Source: Drechslerella dactyloides (lineage: Eukaryota > Ascomycota > Orbiliomycetes > Orbiliales > Orbiliaceae). From it: a DNA stretch of 64,000 nucleotides. The stretch covers positions 558,001 through 622,000 of the forward strand of contig JAGTWJ010000013.1 of the NCBI GenBank assembly GCA_020064725.1, in the 5' to 3' direction. How positions within the stretch are numbered: position 1 is the first letter of the stretch; every line of letters starts with the position of its first letter. Below the pieces are notes generated by a model. It saw nothing but the letters and a program-made list of their open reading frames with translations. It did not search any database and was not told the origin of the DNA. The translations under genes were made by a program, and so were the position numbers. Below, in pieces: positions 46,601-57,862 of this stretch.

Positions 46601-47094
46601 TTTTTCCCCCGACGTTGGTTTTGTTTCCCTTCGTTCGATTTGATTTCTGCTTTCTGTCACCCATTCAGCATTCCTGCTTGGGGTACGCTTCTGTGCTACC
46701 TTGTCCAAGCATCCCCTCCATTCTTTCCTTTTGCCAGACAAGTTGCAGGGCCGGCTTAAATACCCAGGCAGTATTTCCCTGTTCAGCGAACCGAAGTCTT
46801 GATGGCTTGGTCGAAGCTTCCCTTTTCTTAGCCAGATATAATATGATTACTCTATCCGCATGAATAACTGTCCTGCTACTTCTACCCAGAGCAGAAGCCG
46901 CGAACAAGCAGCTAGCTGAGCAGCACCAGCTTGCCCTTGCGAAAGAACCGAACAAGCCAGCAGCGCCGGCCGGTCTTTTGTCTAATTTTTCCGTTTCTAT
47001 ATCATATATTCGTGTTTCCTTATCCTCGAGTTGTTCCGTGTAGCAGCGTATTCATATTTTCTTGTCTTCCACCACTTAGGAAAATCCCGACGCC
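43604..47094. other. 3.5-kb intergenic region, no supported gene
   Basis: Frames of up to about 197 codons occur on both strands, overlap each other and show no domain, signal peptide or splice structure. One TGCATGCA site is at 44272-44279. Just before the next gene an acceptor-like CCACTTAG (47073-47080) suggests a spliced 5' UTR. Confidence 0.45.
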
Positions 47095-48786
47095 ATGAAG
47101 CTGGACTCGAGACCCGGTGTGCTCTCCTTCAAAGTGCTGGACGCTGGCCAGCAGGAAATCCGACCCCCATTGACACCTGCCACCGAGGTGGATCTTCAAA
47201 AATCCTGCGCGATCCTGGTCCAATCGACCACTTATTCACGATCCTTCAGAGATGCGACTCATAAGGCGACTGCGCGGCATAACGGAGCCGTGGCCGTGCG
47301 AGGAGGAGGAGGTCCGCCTTCGGCTCAGCGACGGACTCCGTCCAAAAGCGGCGCCCGGACGCCCGTGGGAAGAGTATCGAAGGCGCACAGGCGGGCTTCC
47401 TCCAATGTAAGGTTTGAGAAGACCGCTACCTCAAAATACGTCCCGCCTCGGCGTCCGGCGCCTGAAAAAACACTGCCCGCCACGGCCGGCTGGCATGCTC
47501 GAAAGGTTAAGGATGAGAAGAAGAAACCGCCAATGGATAGCTTGGACGAAACGCAGGAAACAAAACCCGCTAGCGACCCGCCGGTATCAGCAGCAGCAAC
47601 AACAGCAGTAGCACCCGAACGATCACCCCGACGAAAATCTCTCGACATCAAGAAATCACTAGACATCAGATCATCCGATAACAGTAGCGGCGGTGAGGAC
47701 ACTGAGAAGAGCAGGATAGGCGTCAAGAAGTTGGTAGTCAACATGCACCATGCCGTCACAGGCTACATCCGGCCGGTGGACCTCGTCACATCCCCGCAAG
47801 CGGCCGAGTCGCAAAGCTCGCCGACGCGCAACAATAGGTCATCGAGCGAGCAGCCTGCCTCCGCTGAGAAATCAAAGCATACCGGTGAGGCGCTGAAAGT
47901 TCGAGCGTCGAGAAGAAGAGATGGAACGACATACGTTGAGGCGCTGCCGGAATTCATGCACGCCACGCTGGACGAGGAGCGAAGATCCTACGACCCGAAG
48001 ACCAGCGTCTCCAAACGACTCGGCCACGCTGTGAAGGGCTACGTCAAGCCGCCGTACATCGATAGATTCACACCCGAGCCGTTGCCTCCGTCCAGTGTTC
48101 CGCGACGGACAGAGTCGAAGAAGTATAAGGTCACAAGGGCGATGAAGGAATACGTCAGGCCGTCGCCAGTCGACGTCGCAACAACTGCCATGGACGTCGA
48201 TATCTCACCAGTCCGAGTGGAAAAGCCGCTCAAGCCGTCGAACTCAAAACGAGAGAAACCGCCCGCAGACCGTCCTTCACCTCCCAAGGAGTCGCCGAAG
48301 CCGTCGCCCACTCAGGCGGTCGCGGCGCCCAAGGCGAAATTAACCGCAGCACCTACTACTCATCATAACCCTTTCCGTAAAATCCACGACTACGTTAAGC
48401 CGGCCACTGTCGCCGCCGCCGCCGCCACTGAGCAACCTGTCGTCGCCAGGTCGACATCCAAGTCCGGACGAAGGCCTCTGACCCCTCAATCCTCACAACC
48501 ACCATCTCTGTCCTACGTCCCACCAAAGATTCGGCCGCGCGGAAATACCTTGCCATCGTCTGATCCACCGTCGTCCAGTGATGCCCCAAGCCGCCCCGGG
48601 CCAATATTCGGCGGTGGGTACCCGGTCAAGACTGACGATAGTGCGGGCAAGGATAAAGAGAATGCGAACAGGGGCCCTGCATCGCCGGGCTTCTTTGGCA
48701 GGAATCCAGGTGGTAGTGGGTTCAGGATACATTTCTCGCATCTACTGCATAAGCAGCGGAGTGACGGTTACGATCAACTCGAGTGA
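47095..48786 (+). CDS. Disordered protein with four copies of an A-x-x-x-Y-[IV]-[RK]-P motif
   Basis: Single exon, 563 residues. No known domain, signal peptide or membrane segment. The protein is rich in Pro/Ser/Lys/Arg. A short amphipathic unit recurs: MHHAVTGYIRPVDL (217-230), LGHAVKGYVKPPYID (309-323), VTRAMKEYVRPSPVD (346-360) and FRKIHDYVKPATV (427-439), each followed by a low-complexity linker. Shorter relatives KYVPPRRP (114-121) and LSYVPPKIRP may be degenerate units. The conserved Tyr-hydrophobic-basic-Pro core suggests a repeated binding motif. The C-terminus (GFRIHFSHLLHK) forms a last amphipathic helix. The leader may be spliced (see the preceding region). Function unknown. Confidence 0.75.
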   Translation: MKLDSRPGVLSFKVLDAGQQEIRPPLTPATEVDLQKSCAILVQSTTYSRSFRDATHKATARHNGAVAVRGGGGPPSAQRRTPSKSGARTPVGRVSKAHRRASSNVRFEKTATSKYVPPRRPAPEKTLPATAGWHARKVKDEKKKPPMDSLDETQETKPASDPPVSAAATTAVAPERSPRRKSLDIKKSLDIRSSDNSSGGEDTEKSRIGVKKLVVNMHHAVTGYIRPVDLVTSPQAAESQSSPTRNNRSSSEQPASAEKSKHTGEALKVRASRRRDGTTYVEALPEFMHATLDEERRSYDPKTSVSKRLGHAVKGYVKPPYIDRFTPEPLPPSSVPRRTESKKYKVTRAMKEYVRPSPVDVATTAMDVDISPVRVEKPLKPSNSKREKPPADRPSPPKESPKPSPTQAVAAPKAKLTAAPTTHHNPFRKIHDYVKPATVAAAAATEQPVVARSTSKSGRRPLTPQSSQPPSLSYVPPKIRPRGNTLPSSDPPSSSDAPSRPGPIFGGGYPVKTDDSAGKDKENANRGPASPGFFGRNPGGSGFRIHFSHLLHKQRSDGYDQLE

Positions 48787-51700
48787 TTGGAAGAGTTGAT
48801 TCCGTTGCGTTCCTTTTTGCGTTTTTGCAATTCATTTTGTCTGCTCTTTTGTTTCTGAGCTGGTGTGAGTATATTAGCCTGCGAGCATGCGTGTATGATG
48901 CTCCTTCTTTTGTTCGGGTTGCGGCCAGCGGTTTTCGGGTTCGTTTTCTGGTCTTTGCGCTCCATTTGCGATTGTTAATTCATGGATGCAATGAAGATCT
49001 ACGTTGTTTCTTTTGTTCACGTTCGAATATCTTCATTCTTCGATTCCTGGACATAGCTTTGATAATTCTTTTATCATTTTCTCTTCTGCTAGAAGAGACT
49101 TACAATTTTACGAATACCATACGAAGATAAGGCCGATACGCCGGTATTCACATGCTTTGGTATCGACATACCCTATTCGCTTTATCTCTTTGCTTATAAT
49201 GAGAACAAGGGTTCGATTTTTGTCGCCCTGGTCTCCGGCCTGGGGAATCGGCCCATGAGGCATACACGATAGCCAGCCGGCTTTGAAGTAGGGTCGTACT
49301 TTTTTCTCGCTCCCAGCTGTCCTGAAACCTCGGGGCCTTTCAGCTACCAGTTACAGCTTTGTGTTTGTACCATGTCTACGTTTCGGGCGGCTGCGACCGA
49401 TTGCGATCTTGCCGACCTGATGGGTCCATGCATTCTCGGGAGGCACAATTTAATCAGCTGGTATTGGTGCCGCTACGTTTGTATTCGATTTACTAGTCTG
49501 CTACCGGCGTAAAATACAGCCAGTTTATTATTTTAGTTGCTGTCGATTTTTAGATATATCTCCGGAGCTCCGGTATTCAAGTGCATTGATACATCACTTT
49601 GCACGCACCCATGTATACACAACTCCGTGTAACCAGATGGCAAAACAATGCGCGCAGGATACACATACACACACAAACAGACACACACAGTTAATGAATA
49701 TCGCGGCTGTTGTGACGGTCTGGAACGATCGGATACCAGCCACGTTCAATTTTTATACCTTAAAGAATATACATCCTACCCAAGATAACACATGCAAGCC
49801 AAAGTGTCTTATTGTAACGCAAGTGGCAGCACGGGGATCTCAGGCTGACGGTTCCGTTCTGCGCACGATCGACGGCAAGACGGGTAAACAGACCCGACCA
49901 CATGCGTTGATGGATAGTCAAATCATTCTCTATATATAGTAATGATCAAGCGATGAGCCCTATTATGTAACTATGGCTCAGATCTGCAGCGTGAGCCCGT
50001 TATCTGAATCCTGGTAAATGTACTCGCAGCTCGCTAGCGCTGCGGTGTGTGTCAAAGACAGCCAGAATATACTCCGCAGCCCTGTCCATCAGCCTGATCA
50101 GGAGTACATGTGCACTCTGTATCTAGTTTTGGAGAGTCCGGGGCTATCCTGCACCTGCGGCTGGAAGGGCCTAGGCCACTCTTTGGTGTGCATGCATATG
50201 GCGCTGCTCTTGCAGGAAACCAGTCGGTCCCCGCGCGCGTGCGGCTGCTATATTGAAATATATCGATGGAAAATTTGGAATCAAACATGGAGAATTTGTT
50301 TTCCCATCGGAATAGTACGCGAGCATACATACAAAATATTATCAGTGGATCTGTCTGTAACTGTCAAGGGGCTGGCTGGGCGCCGCGGTGATCGAGATAT
50401 ATCTTGAATGAATACACACCCGTGGTGATTAACGCAACGATATGAATATGTGAATATTCGTATACACTTCGGTAAACGTAGCTACGAGGAGCTTGATGTG
50501 CAAACAGCCTAACAATATTGGGATAGTATTCATGGCCCTATACATTTAAATATACCTCTTATACTTCTTTGACGCGCGCCGTGAGATCTTGTATAGCTTG
50601 GCTACTATGATATGGACATACTAAGAAATAAGGTTCACTCGGCGTCCCTAGTGGGGGCGCTTAACTTGGTGGGTTGCGTATGTGCATATACGAAGACACC
50701 GCTTCTCTCAGCTAGGAACGAAACAGGCCATAATGTTCCCACTAGCCGGAAACCCGGCACAGCAACGGTACGCTGTAGGATTTGGTACTGTTGCAATTGA
50801 CATCGAGAGCTCCAACAATCTGGTGGACACATGTTACATAGAGACGTCTTCGGTGTTCATGGGAAGCATGGCAGCTGCAGACATGTATTATAGCTGCAGG
50901 TGTACATGTACGTATGCCAGCTGCTAAGCGCCTGGCTTGAGTCTAGCACATGTGCATATACATGCGTGTATGCCTGTGTGCGTGGAGTGTGGTGACAAGC
51001 CTCGACATCAGGCTCATAGCATGATGCTGTAATATCCTTGGAACCGACCCACTTGTCGAGAATGTAAGAACAGGGAAAAGCTTTATTGGCATGCTATAGG
51101 ACCTTTATATGGCAGTTATACATCTATTTACGTGATATCAAGAGGCCTAGCTGGAGCTTGTTTGCCTGTTACTGATAAAAGGCCGTACAGTGTGGTATTT
51201 TGGGGCGCTTGCGTTGCTATAGAGTGTTCTGGCCAAACTAAGTTAAGTCTGCGGAAGCAGGTCCTGGATCCGCCCAAATTAAGGTAGAACTGAAGGGAGG
51301 TCAGATTCAAGCTTAAGGCCGGGTGTCCTGGCTAATACCGCGCTGGGCATCCGCTAAGCCCTGGGACAGGGAGCCACAACTCCATCGATACGAGCTGATC
51401 CCGTCTCTTGGGAGCATCGCCAAGCTTCTCATAGGCATTCCCGGAATCTCGATCCGGCTGCCATTGCAAGTTCTCCTTCGGCCTTCTTCTTGTTCACCGA
51501 GGAGATATTAATGTGGAAAGCCAAGGTTTGGGGCTTGAGAGCCACCATTTGGAATTTGGCGATATTTTACCACATACTCCGCAAAGCCAAGGGTATTTCA
51601 TCTCTTCTCGGTTGTGGCTCATCTTTTAGAGAACCGAACAAAGATTTGAGATATTGCTGGGATAATGCTTCTCGTCGAATTGGGAGCTGATGCGTTTGAT

Positions 51701-52441
51701 CGCATCTTATACACGGCTATAGTTCGTGCTTCGTTGAAGTCCGAATAAGATTCTCGATATCGAACAGAAGCGTGCCGGGTAATCACCCTGACGAAACATG
51801 CGCGTCGGAAGCGAACCAACTAATCCCGATCTGAAGACAACAGCTCGTCCTACTGCGGTGGTTATTATTCACCCCGGGCTAGTATACTCCAACAATCTTG
51901 CGAGAAGGCTGTAGCGGGCAATTGAGATCCATTCATAATATTTTCGTGCACCATCAATTGTTTCACGTGTCGGACGGAGAAACTTATGTTTTTGGAGGCG
52001 GAGCTGAGCTGAAGTCTGCGCCAATCGGAAAATTAGATCATAGAGGCTCCTTGTGAGCCCTAAGAGACCCGTTTATGAAATAATGTTATGTCGGAATAAT
52101 AACGCTTTTCGAGTGTCGGTGTATATACGCCCGCACATTGAAAGGCCGGATGTGACTATAGCCACGGACCATCGTCTCTCTCAAGACCAAGGCGCTGGCG
52201 AAAAGCCCGCCTATGAGGATGTTCAGGCACAGTCAAGGAATTGTTTTTTGTTTTGGATAGTCATTGACATTAGATGTCTTGCATACAGCAGTTTCATCCA
52301 AAAAGTATCATATAAAATACTAGCACCCTCAATCGTAGATATAAAACAGAACATCAATATTGCAATTTTAGACGTTGTCATAGGGCATATCTTGGTTTGT
52401 TCATACAGATATCCTGATTCCGTTATATACATCTCCGCTGG
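48787..52441. other. 3.7-kb AT-richer intergenic region
   Basis: No gene supported. The part after 49.1 kb has short frames only, a CA-rich run (49664-49690), and a TGCATGCA site (50189-50196). A 130-codon frame ending at 52445 overlaps the pectate lyase start and is read from AT-rich promoter DNA, so it was not called. Confidence 0.45.
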
Positions 52442-53648
52442 ATGAAGACGATGAAGCGTATCTGTATTCTTCTGGTACTAGCTGCCGCTGGAAAGGTCAA
52501 TGCACAAGCTCAGCCTTACGGTCAATGTGGTGGCTCGGGTGAGTCTTTGACAATAGACCCCAATAGTTGTCTCGCGGGCCAGAAGCCCAGTAGTACCGAT
52601 AACTATGGAGAAGCTGTTTACTTACATTATCGTTGCGTTAGGTTGGACTGGTCCGACTACTTGTGTAGCGGGATGGACGTGCCAGTACTCGAATGATTGT
52701 ATTTGGCCCATACATTTATTTATCTCTCGTTGAATCTGCCATTAATGGTCGTCTTTATATGAAGTTTACTCGCAATGTCTCCAGAATACAGCTGTGACGA
52801 CGATGACGGCGACAAAGACGAGTACTACCAAGACTAGCACGACAAAAACAAGCACCACAAAGTCTTCCACAACAAAGACTAGCACTTCCAAGACGTCTAC
52901 TGCGAAAACCACGACGACTAGCAAGTCGACAACCTCCAAGACTAGCAAGACCTCCGTCTCTCTCACACCGCCCACTAATCTCCCGGCATCTGCCGGCAGC
53001 ACAGCATATCCATCCGCCATCCTGGTCAATGGTGTGTTCGATGGCCACATGTGGAAATATGACAGGAACCCATCCTCCTGCGAAGGCCAATCGGAAACCG
53101 ACGAAGATGCGGCTATGTTCATAATTGAAGCCGGCGGCACAGTCAAAAACGTAATCATCGGTCCAAATCAAGGCGAGGGAATCCACTGTCGCGGCCCGTG
53201 CACGATAGAAAACGTCTGGTGGGAAGACGTCTGCGAGGACGCCGCAACATTCAAACAAGCATCCGGCGACTCGTATGTCATTGGGGGCGGCGCATTCCAC
53301 GCACAGGATAAAATTTTCCAGTTCAACGGGCGAGGCACCGTTCACATCTCTGGATTTTATGCCAAGGATTATGGCAAAGTGTCGCGGTCTTGCGGTGACT
53401 GTACGAACAACGGAGGGCCTCGCAACATTGTAATCGATGGGGTTACGGCGGTTGATGGAGGCCCGCTTTGCGGTGTCAATAGTAATTTCGGCGATACTTG
53501 CAGAGTTACAAACTCTTGTCAAGATAGTGGCAGGAGCTGCGATCGATATGAAGGGGTTGTTAAGGGCAATGGGTCGTCGAAGAAGATCGGATCGGGTGCC
53601 GATGGAATTAGCTGCTTCGTTGACACCTTCGTTACCAATTGCTCTTAG
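52442..53648 (+). CDS. Secreted pectate lyase, CBM1 plus PL3 family domain
   Basis: Exons 52442-52538, 52642-52698 and 52765-53648 give 345 residues; both introns (103 and 66 nt) are phase 1. The signal peptide ends near VNA (residue 21). The CBM1 cellulose-binding module at residues 24-56 (QPYGQCGGSGWTGPTTC, then WTCQYSNDFYSQC) has its four cysteines only if both introns are removed, which fixes the splice sites. A Thr/Ser/Lys linker follows (58-118, KTSTTK units). The PL3 catalytic domain then carries GGTVKNVIIGPNQGEGIHC, the hallmark GGGAFHAQDKIFQFNGRGTV with the conserved Lys and Arg, and cysteine-rich loops (SCGDC). These enzymes cleave de-esterified polygalacturonate by Ca-dependent beta-elimination; the CBM tethers the enzyme to plant cell walls. 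Confidence 0.95.
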
Positions 53649-54355
53649 TGGAGCCTGAGAGCATCAAAGCAGAGTATTGGTTAATTTGAAAGCAAGGGGC
53701 ATTTCTTGTATGTTAGAGCTTTGCATGAGAATGTATTGCTGCTGGCAGGCCTTGGGATGTATCGGATGCATGCATACGTACATGTACAACACACAACTGC
53801 GAAAATGCAACAACTTAACCGCCAGTTCCACAAAGGCTTGGGTTGTGAATGGTGCCTGAATTTGTGACCCGACAAGTATGCATAATTATTGGGGGGGTTG
53901 AATGCAGATCGTGACAGTTTGCGCTTTCCCTACGCATGGTACTAGACCCGAAGTTGGGAACTCACGGGATGCTGCATTTCAGTAGACCTTACATTCACAA
54001 ATCACGGGTAGCTCACACCCTACAGCTGGGTAAATTACATGCATACGTACAAGGTTTTTATTGATGTCCAAAATCAATTGAGAGGAAAAGAAAATCTGGC
54101 ACCAATCTAGTCCGACATACGCCCACTCGGAAAGAAAAGGATATGGTATTGAACAAAGTAAATGGCAACAACAGAAACGGTTTGTTCATGCAGCTATAGG
54201 TAGCCACTATGAAAGGATAGCGTCAAAACGACGGGATTTAATGAATAAACAAGAAAGGATACATCATGCGTCTACTCTCATTACAACTGACTCCAGAGCT
54301 CCTCTACTGTCATACCATCCTCAAGTGCACTAGCAGCCTTGCATGCTTGCAAGCC
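53649..54355. other. Convergent 3' region, no gene
   Basis: 3' flanks of the pectate lyase (+) and the hypothetical gene (-). One TGCATGCA site at 53767-53774. Confidence 0.5.
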
Positions 54356-55293
54356 CTACGAGCTGATATTGATGATGTCTGCGATCTTGATGCTTTGCCT
54401 TCGAGGCGACATGGCGCCATCGAATGAAGATCGGTTGGATCCTGCGACTACATGCGGCAGTCCATCGTATCCTTCCGGATACTGATAATGCATATGGTGA
54501 ACGTAGGATGATGAGGGCTCTCCAATACCGTAAGCAACGAAATGTTCCCCATGGTCTGGTATATATGCTGAGCTCCTTCTGCTCTGAATGGGACTCTCAA
54601 AGCTTGGAAATGTGGCGTCAATTGGCGAATACGCCGACTGTCTCCGAGAAGTGGGACGAGACCGGGTTGGTGTGCTAGGGGCCGTGGGCACCTGAACGGT
54701 TCCATCAACTTCCATGCTTCGACGCCTCTGATCAGCCGTCCTTGCAATTTTGTTTGACAAGGCGTGGTTGCCGCGTGTGTGGTTCATGATGAGCCAACGA
54801 ACGTAGCTCTTCAGGTGGGGACGCTCTTCAATGATGACTCTGATGTCGTGTTGGAGGGCGATGGAGTCAATCAGGCGAGCAAGATTGATCTCGTCGAGGA
54901 AGGATGACTTCTTGAACCGATCGAGTCCATGGAAGTGTGTATACCGCGTGCAAATTAAAGCCACGATTTTCTATCGTTCCCAAGTTAGCTATCGCGGTTT
55001 CTCGTACTCAGAAGTGTGATTGATGCTCCATAGATGTGCTTGATAACATGATGAGGCTATCTGATAAAAACCTAGGAGTTTCTTCTGCTTACCTTGACTC
55101 GATGCCAGTAGTCAGAATAATCAATGTTGAGATATGCTCTGATGTCGCCTGAAGTTTCATTTTTCAGGAAACGCTCGAAGTACGAGACCTCTCTGGACAG
55201 CTCGTCGCGCCGTTGCTGGGTTAAAGGTCGAATGAAGAGAGAGCACTCGAGCTCCTCGATGGAAGGCTTCAAACCATATGCTTGGATAGACAT
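54356..55293 (-). CDS. Hypothetical fungal protein, helix-rich N-terminal domain, 271 residues
   Basis: Exons 55293-55093 and 54970-54356 flank a 122-nt intron (54971-55092; donor GTAAGC, acceptor CGATAG), phase 0. The joined sequence reads SDYWHRVKKIVALICTRYTH across the junction. The first 130 residues look like one compact helical domain (RPLTQQRRDELSREVSYFER, then FKKSSFLDEINLARLIDSIA). The C-terminal half is a Ser/Pro/Arg-rich tail (TRSRPTSRRQSAYSP). No signal peptide, membrane segment or known family. The split exon and conserved-looking domain support a real gene. Confidence 0.65.
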
Positions 55294-57430
55294 GTTGAGG
55301 GATGAAAAATGATTTTGAGGTAAAGACAGATTTACAAAGAATCGATGTCGAGAAGACAGAGCGCCCGTAGCAGAGCTATATAGAGAGTTTCGAGTGGAGG
55401 GTAATCAAGGGCCTGGTGCTACACTTCCGTCTGATAGCTTGGTTGCACGTAACGTGAGAGTTGGTATGGGGAAAAAGAAAGGCGCCAAAGAAGAAAGAGC
55501 GGCGAAGATATTGGAACAATCCAGTTCCAGGACCGAGGAATTGGGAGGAATTTAAGTCCCGATCTCCCAGGAGCGGGCTTTGGGACAGTAGATCTGAGAT
55601 GGTGTGCCTGGTCTCTCTATAGTAGGCTGTTATATTCCCCTTACAGATCTCCTGTATAGATTGTAAGTGCATGTATTGAACCCTCAATGCACCGCAAGAA
55701 CCATAGGTAGCTTCCCCTCATCGTCAAGCAGCCCTTGCAAGCTATCCCGCGATGGACAGGCGAGCGAGAGCAGGCGTTGAGGCCCGTTCCGCAGGTTTGT
55801 TGGTTTCTCCACTTGAGGGCGGGACAACCTGGCTGCAAAAGCCTGAATTGATTGAAGCAGGGCAGGGCTAGACTATGCAAGTCACGGTAGATGCGCTGTA
55901 CTTTACTCAAGGATCAATAGAGGAGAAGATATTGGAGGGTGGGCGCGGGAAGCAAGGAGCTCGAAAGTGCAAACTTGATCAATTGAGCGGGTCTAGAACC
56001 ACCCACAACACCACCTTTCTTCCCCTTCGCAAGTGTTTCAGCCCGCCGAAGGAGGACTCGAAATTTAATTTATGATATACCCAACATCATACTACACGCA
56101 CAGTATCATATTCTACTTGGGACACATAAAGCCTAGCCTGTATGGCGCCTGACATCAAGGCTGCGTTAAGTCCTTGAATTCGGATCGAGGCGAGCTGTTT
56201 CATACGCTCAAGTGTCGTATTGGACGTCTCTGTCCCTGCCTGAGAAGCTCAGCTTTCGTCGCCTCATCCATGTCGACTCACTGGCTTGCTTGCTCCAGTA
56301 CCGAACCAAGCTGGTATTGCGCGTATGGAAGACATCCCTTGGGTCCAATTGAAATGAGTGGTTGTATCCTGAATGAACTTCGAGGCGCTTCCGGATCAGA
56401 GCTGCTCAATGCACATCAGATGCATCCCTGGGCTGTTTCCTTTTCGATATCAGCTGCCCGGCTCCTGGCATTCCTACCAGCCCTTACATCGTTTTCATTT
56501 TGACGCATGAACGCCGACCAATCGAGCAGACAGCCAGCTGTCTGCGCAAACAGGTTTTGTGAGATGGAAGCAAAAAAATGATCCGTTTTGATCATGGTGG
56601 ACTGGGATGATACGAAATGATGTATCGAACCGCGCATACTTAACGTGAAGTCAAGCTGACAGCCAACATCCCCATAGCTCTGTTCATGTATCTCTACATG
56701 GCCACCTCAGTGTCAATGTCACCCATGGTCTATTGATCAAAGGGTGTGGCTGCCGAGGGCTTTCGCGGAGGGACACCCCTGGCTTGCCTAACTCTGCTCA
56801 TTAAAAGACCTTGCTTCGATCTTCTCTCCATACAAGCCATGTCTCCACACGACTGGGGTCTCTCTGCTTCTAGACTTCGTGCGTCGCGTCCCAATTTGGC
56901 ATTGTGGTGCAAAGGGAATCGAGATTTCGAGAACGCGGCGGGTGTCTGATTTTCCCTCTTCCAGTAAAAACTGATGTTGTCCGAAGGGCGTGCTCCCTTG
57001 CTTTTTGCAATTTCTGTGCGGAGCGAGTCTGGGCATCGAGAATTGTGAAGAATCAGGAAAATCAGGCTCCGAAAGATACACCCAGAAGGGTCCCGCAATC
57101 GCCAAGAATCTGTGTGGATGGGCCGTCCCTACGGTTCCGCGGGATGTTGCCGTGGCCAGCTATCGTGGCTGCTGTCGCTTGGATGGATTAGAAGATTCGC
57201 TGGGATGTGCGCCTCTGCTGTCCCGCATTCCAACTCTGCATCAGCCAAATTCCTGGCCCCCAATTGCAAGTTGCCTGGACTGACGCGCCCGTCTTGGAAC
57301 TCGAGATCTTTTGGTTCCGGCGACGGTGTCTCCGCGGTACGTCTACCAGGGCTTGCCGGGTTGTAGGCTCCCTCTTAGCTTTCATTCTCAGGAGCCTGCC
57401 TTCTGCGATCCTCACAGGTGGGCTGTAGCT
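55294..57430. other. Intergenic, no supported gene
   Basis: Promoter side of the hypothetical gene at the left. Frames of up to about 120 codons on both strands between 56.1 and 57.3 kb overlap each other and have no recognisable features. Confidence 0.4.
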
Positions 57431-57435
57431 TTGTG

Positions 57436-57862
57436 CTACAAGTTCCCCACGATCACGGCCGAACTGACTTCCCTGTACATCCAGATTGCGTAATTTCCAG
57501 TGAAGCGGCTGGCCGTCTGGAGTATTAATACCAGGCGGGAGAATGCAGGCGATATGTTGAAGATTCCGAGGCCAAAGATGGCGATGATGAACGCCTGCTG
57601 CAGGTTGGAGATCCGGGTTCTGGCTCCATAGCAGACAAGTTGGGACAACGGGACAATAAGATCGGATGATGTGTTGATAATGAGAGCAGTGAAGGGCGCC
57701 CCTGATACGTGGGACAGCTGTTGACTGAAACTGCACGTCAGCACTTGTCGTCGCCCAGAGAAATTGACGGGGGATGCCTGGTCGGTATACACATGCACAT
57801 ACCCTTGACGACAATGAAAGGTGTCCACTATAGCACTACCCTTCATCAGACAATACCAGATG
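57436..57862 (-). pseudogene. Remnant of a fungal rhodopsin-like (Pth11-type) integral membrane protein
   Basis: An intron from about 57806 to 57736 (donor GTATGT, acceptor TTTCAG) joins VDTFHCRQG to QQLSHVSGAPFTALIINTSS in phase. The following frame has two likely membrane helices (TALIINTSSDLIVPLSQLV and LQQAFIIAIFGLGIFNISPA, then FSRLVLILQ) and ends REVSSAVIVGNL before a TAG. The spacing of the Asp-Leu helix, LQ..FI..IFGLGIF, Ser-Arg and the final E-x-x-x-A-hydrophobic-V-x-N matches the last helices of the fungal rhodopsin/CFEM-GPCR-like membrane family. The first four helices and the usual tail were not found, although an open stretch at about 58310-58170 (DVADFVFVGYIYNITTEYI) may be another piece. 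Probably a truncated gene. Confidence 0.45.

Noticed and set aside
52053..52445. 130-codon plus-strand frame just before the pectate lyase
   Set aside because: Overlaps the lyase start, lies in AT-rich promoter DNA and has no family features.
52501..52696. Reading the pectate lyase start without introns
   Set aside because: Unspliced reading breaks the CBM1 module; only removal of both introns gives its four cysteines and the SQC ending.
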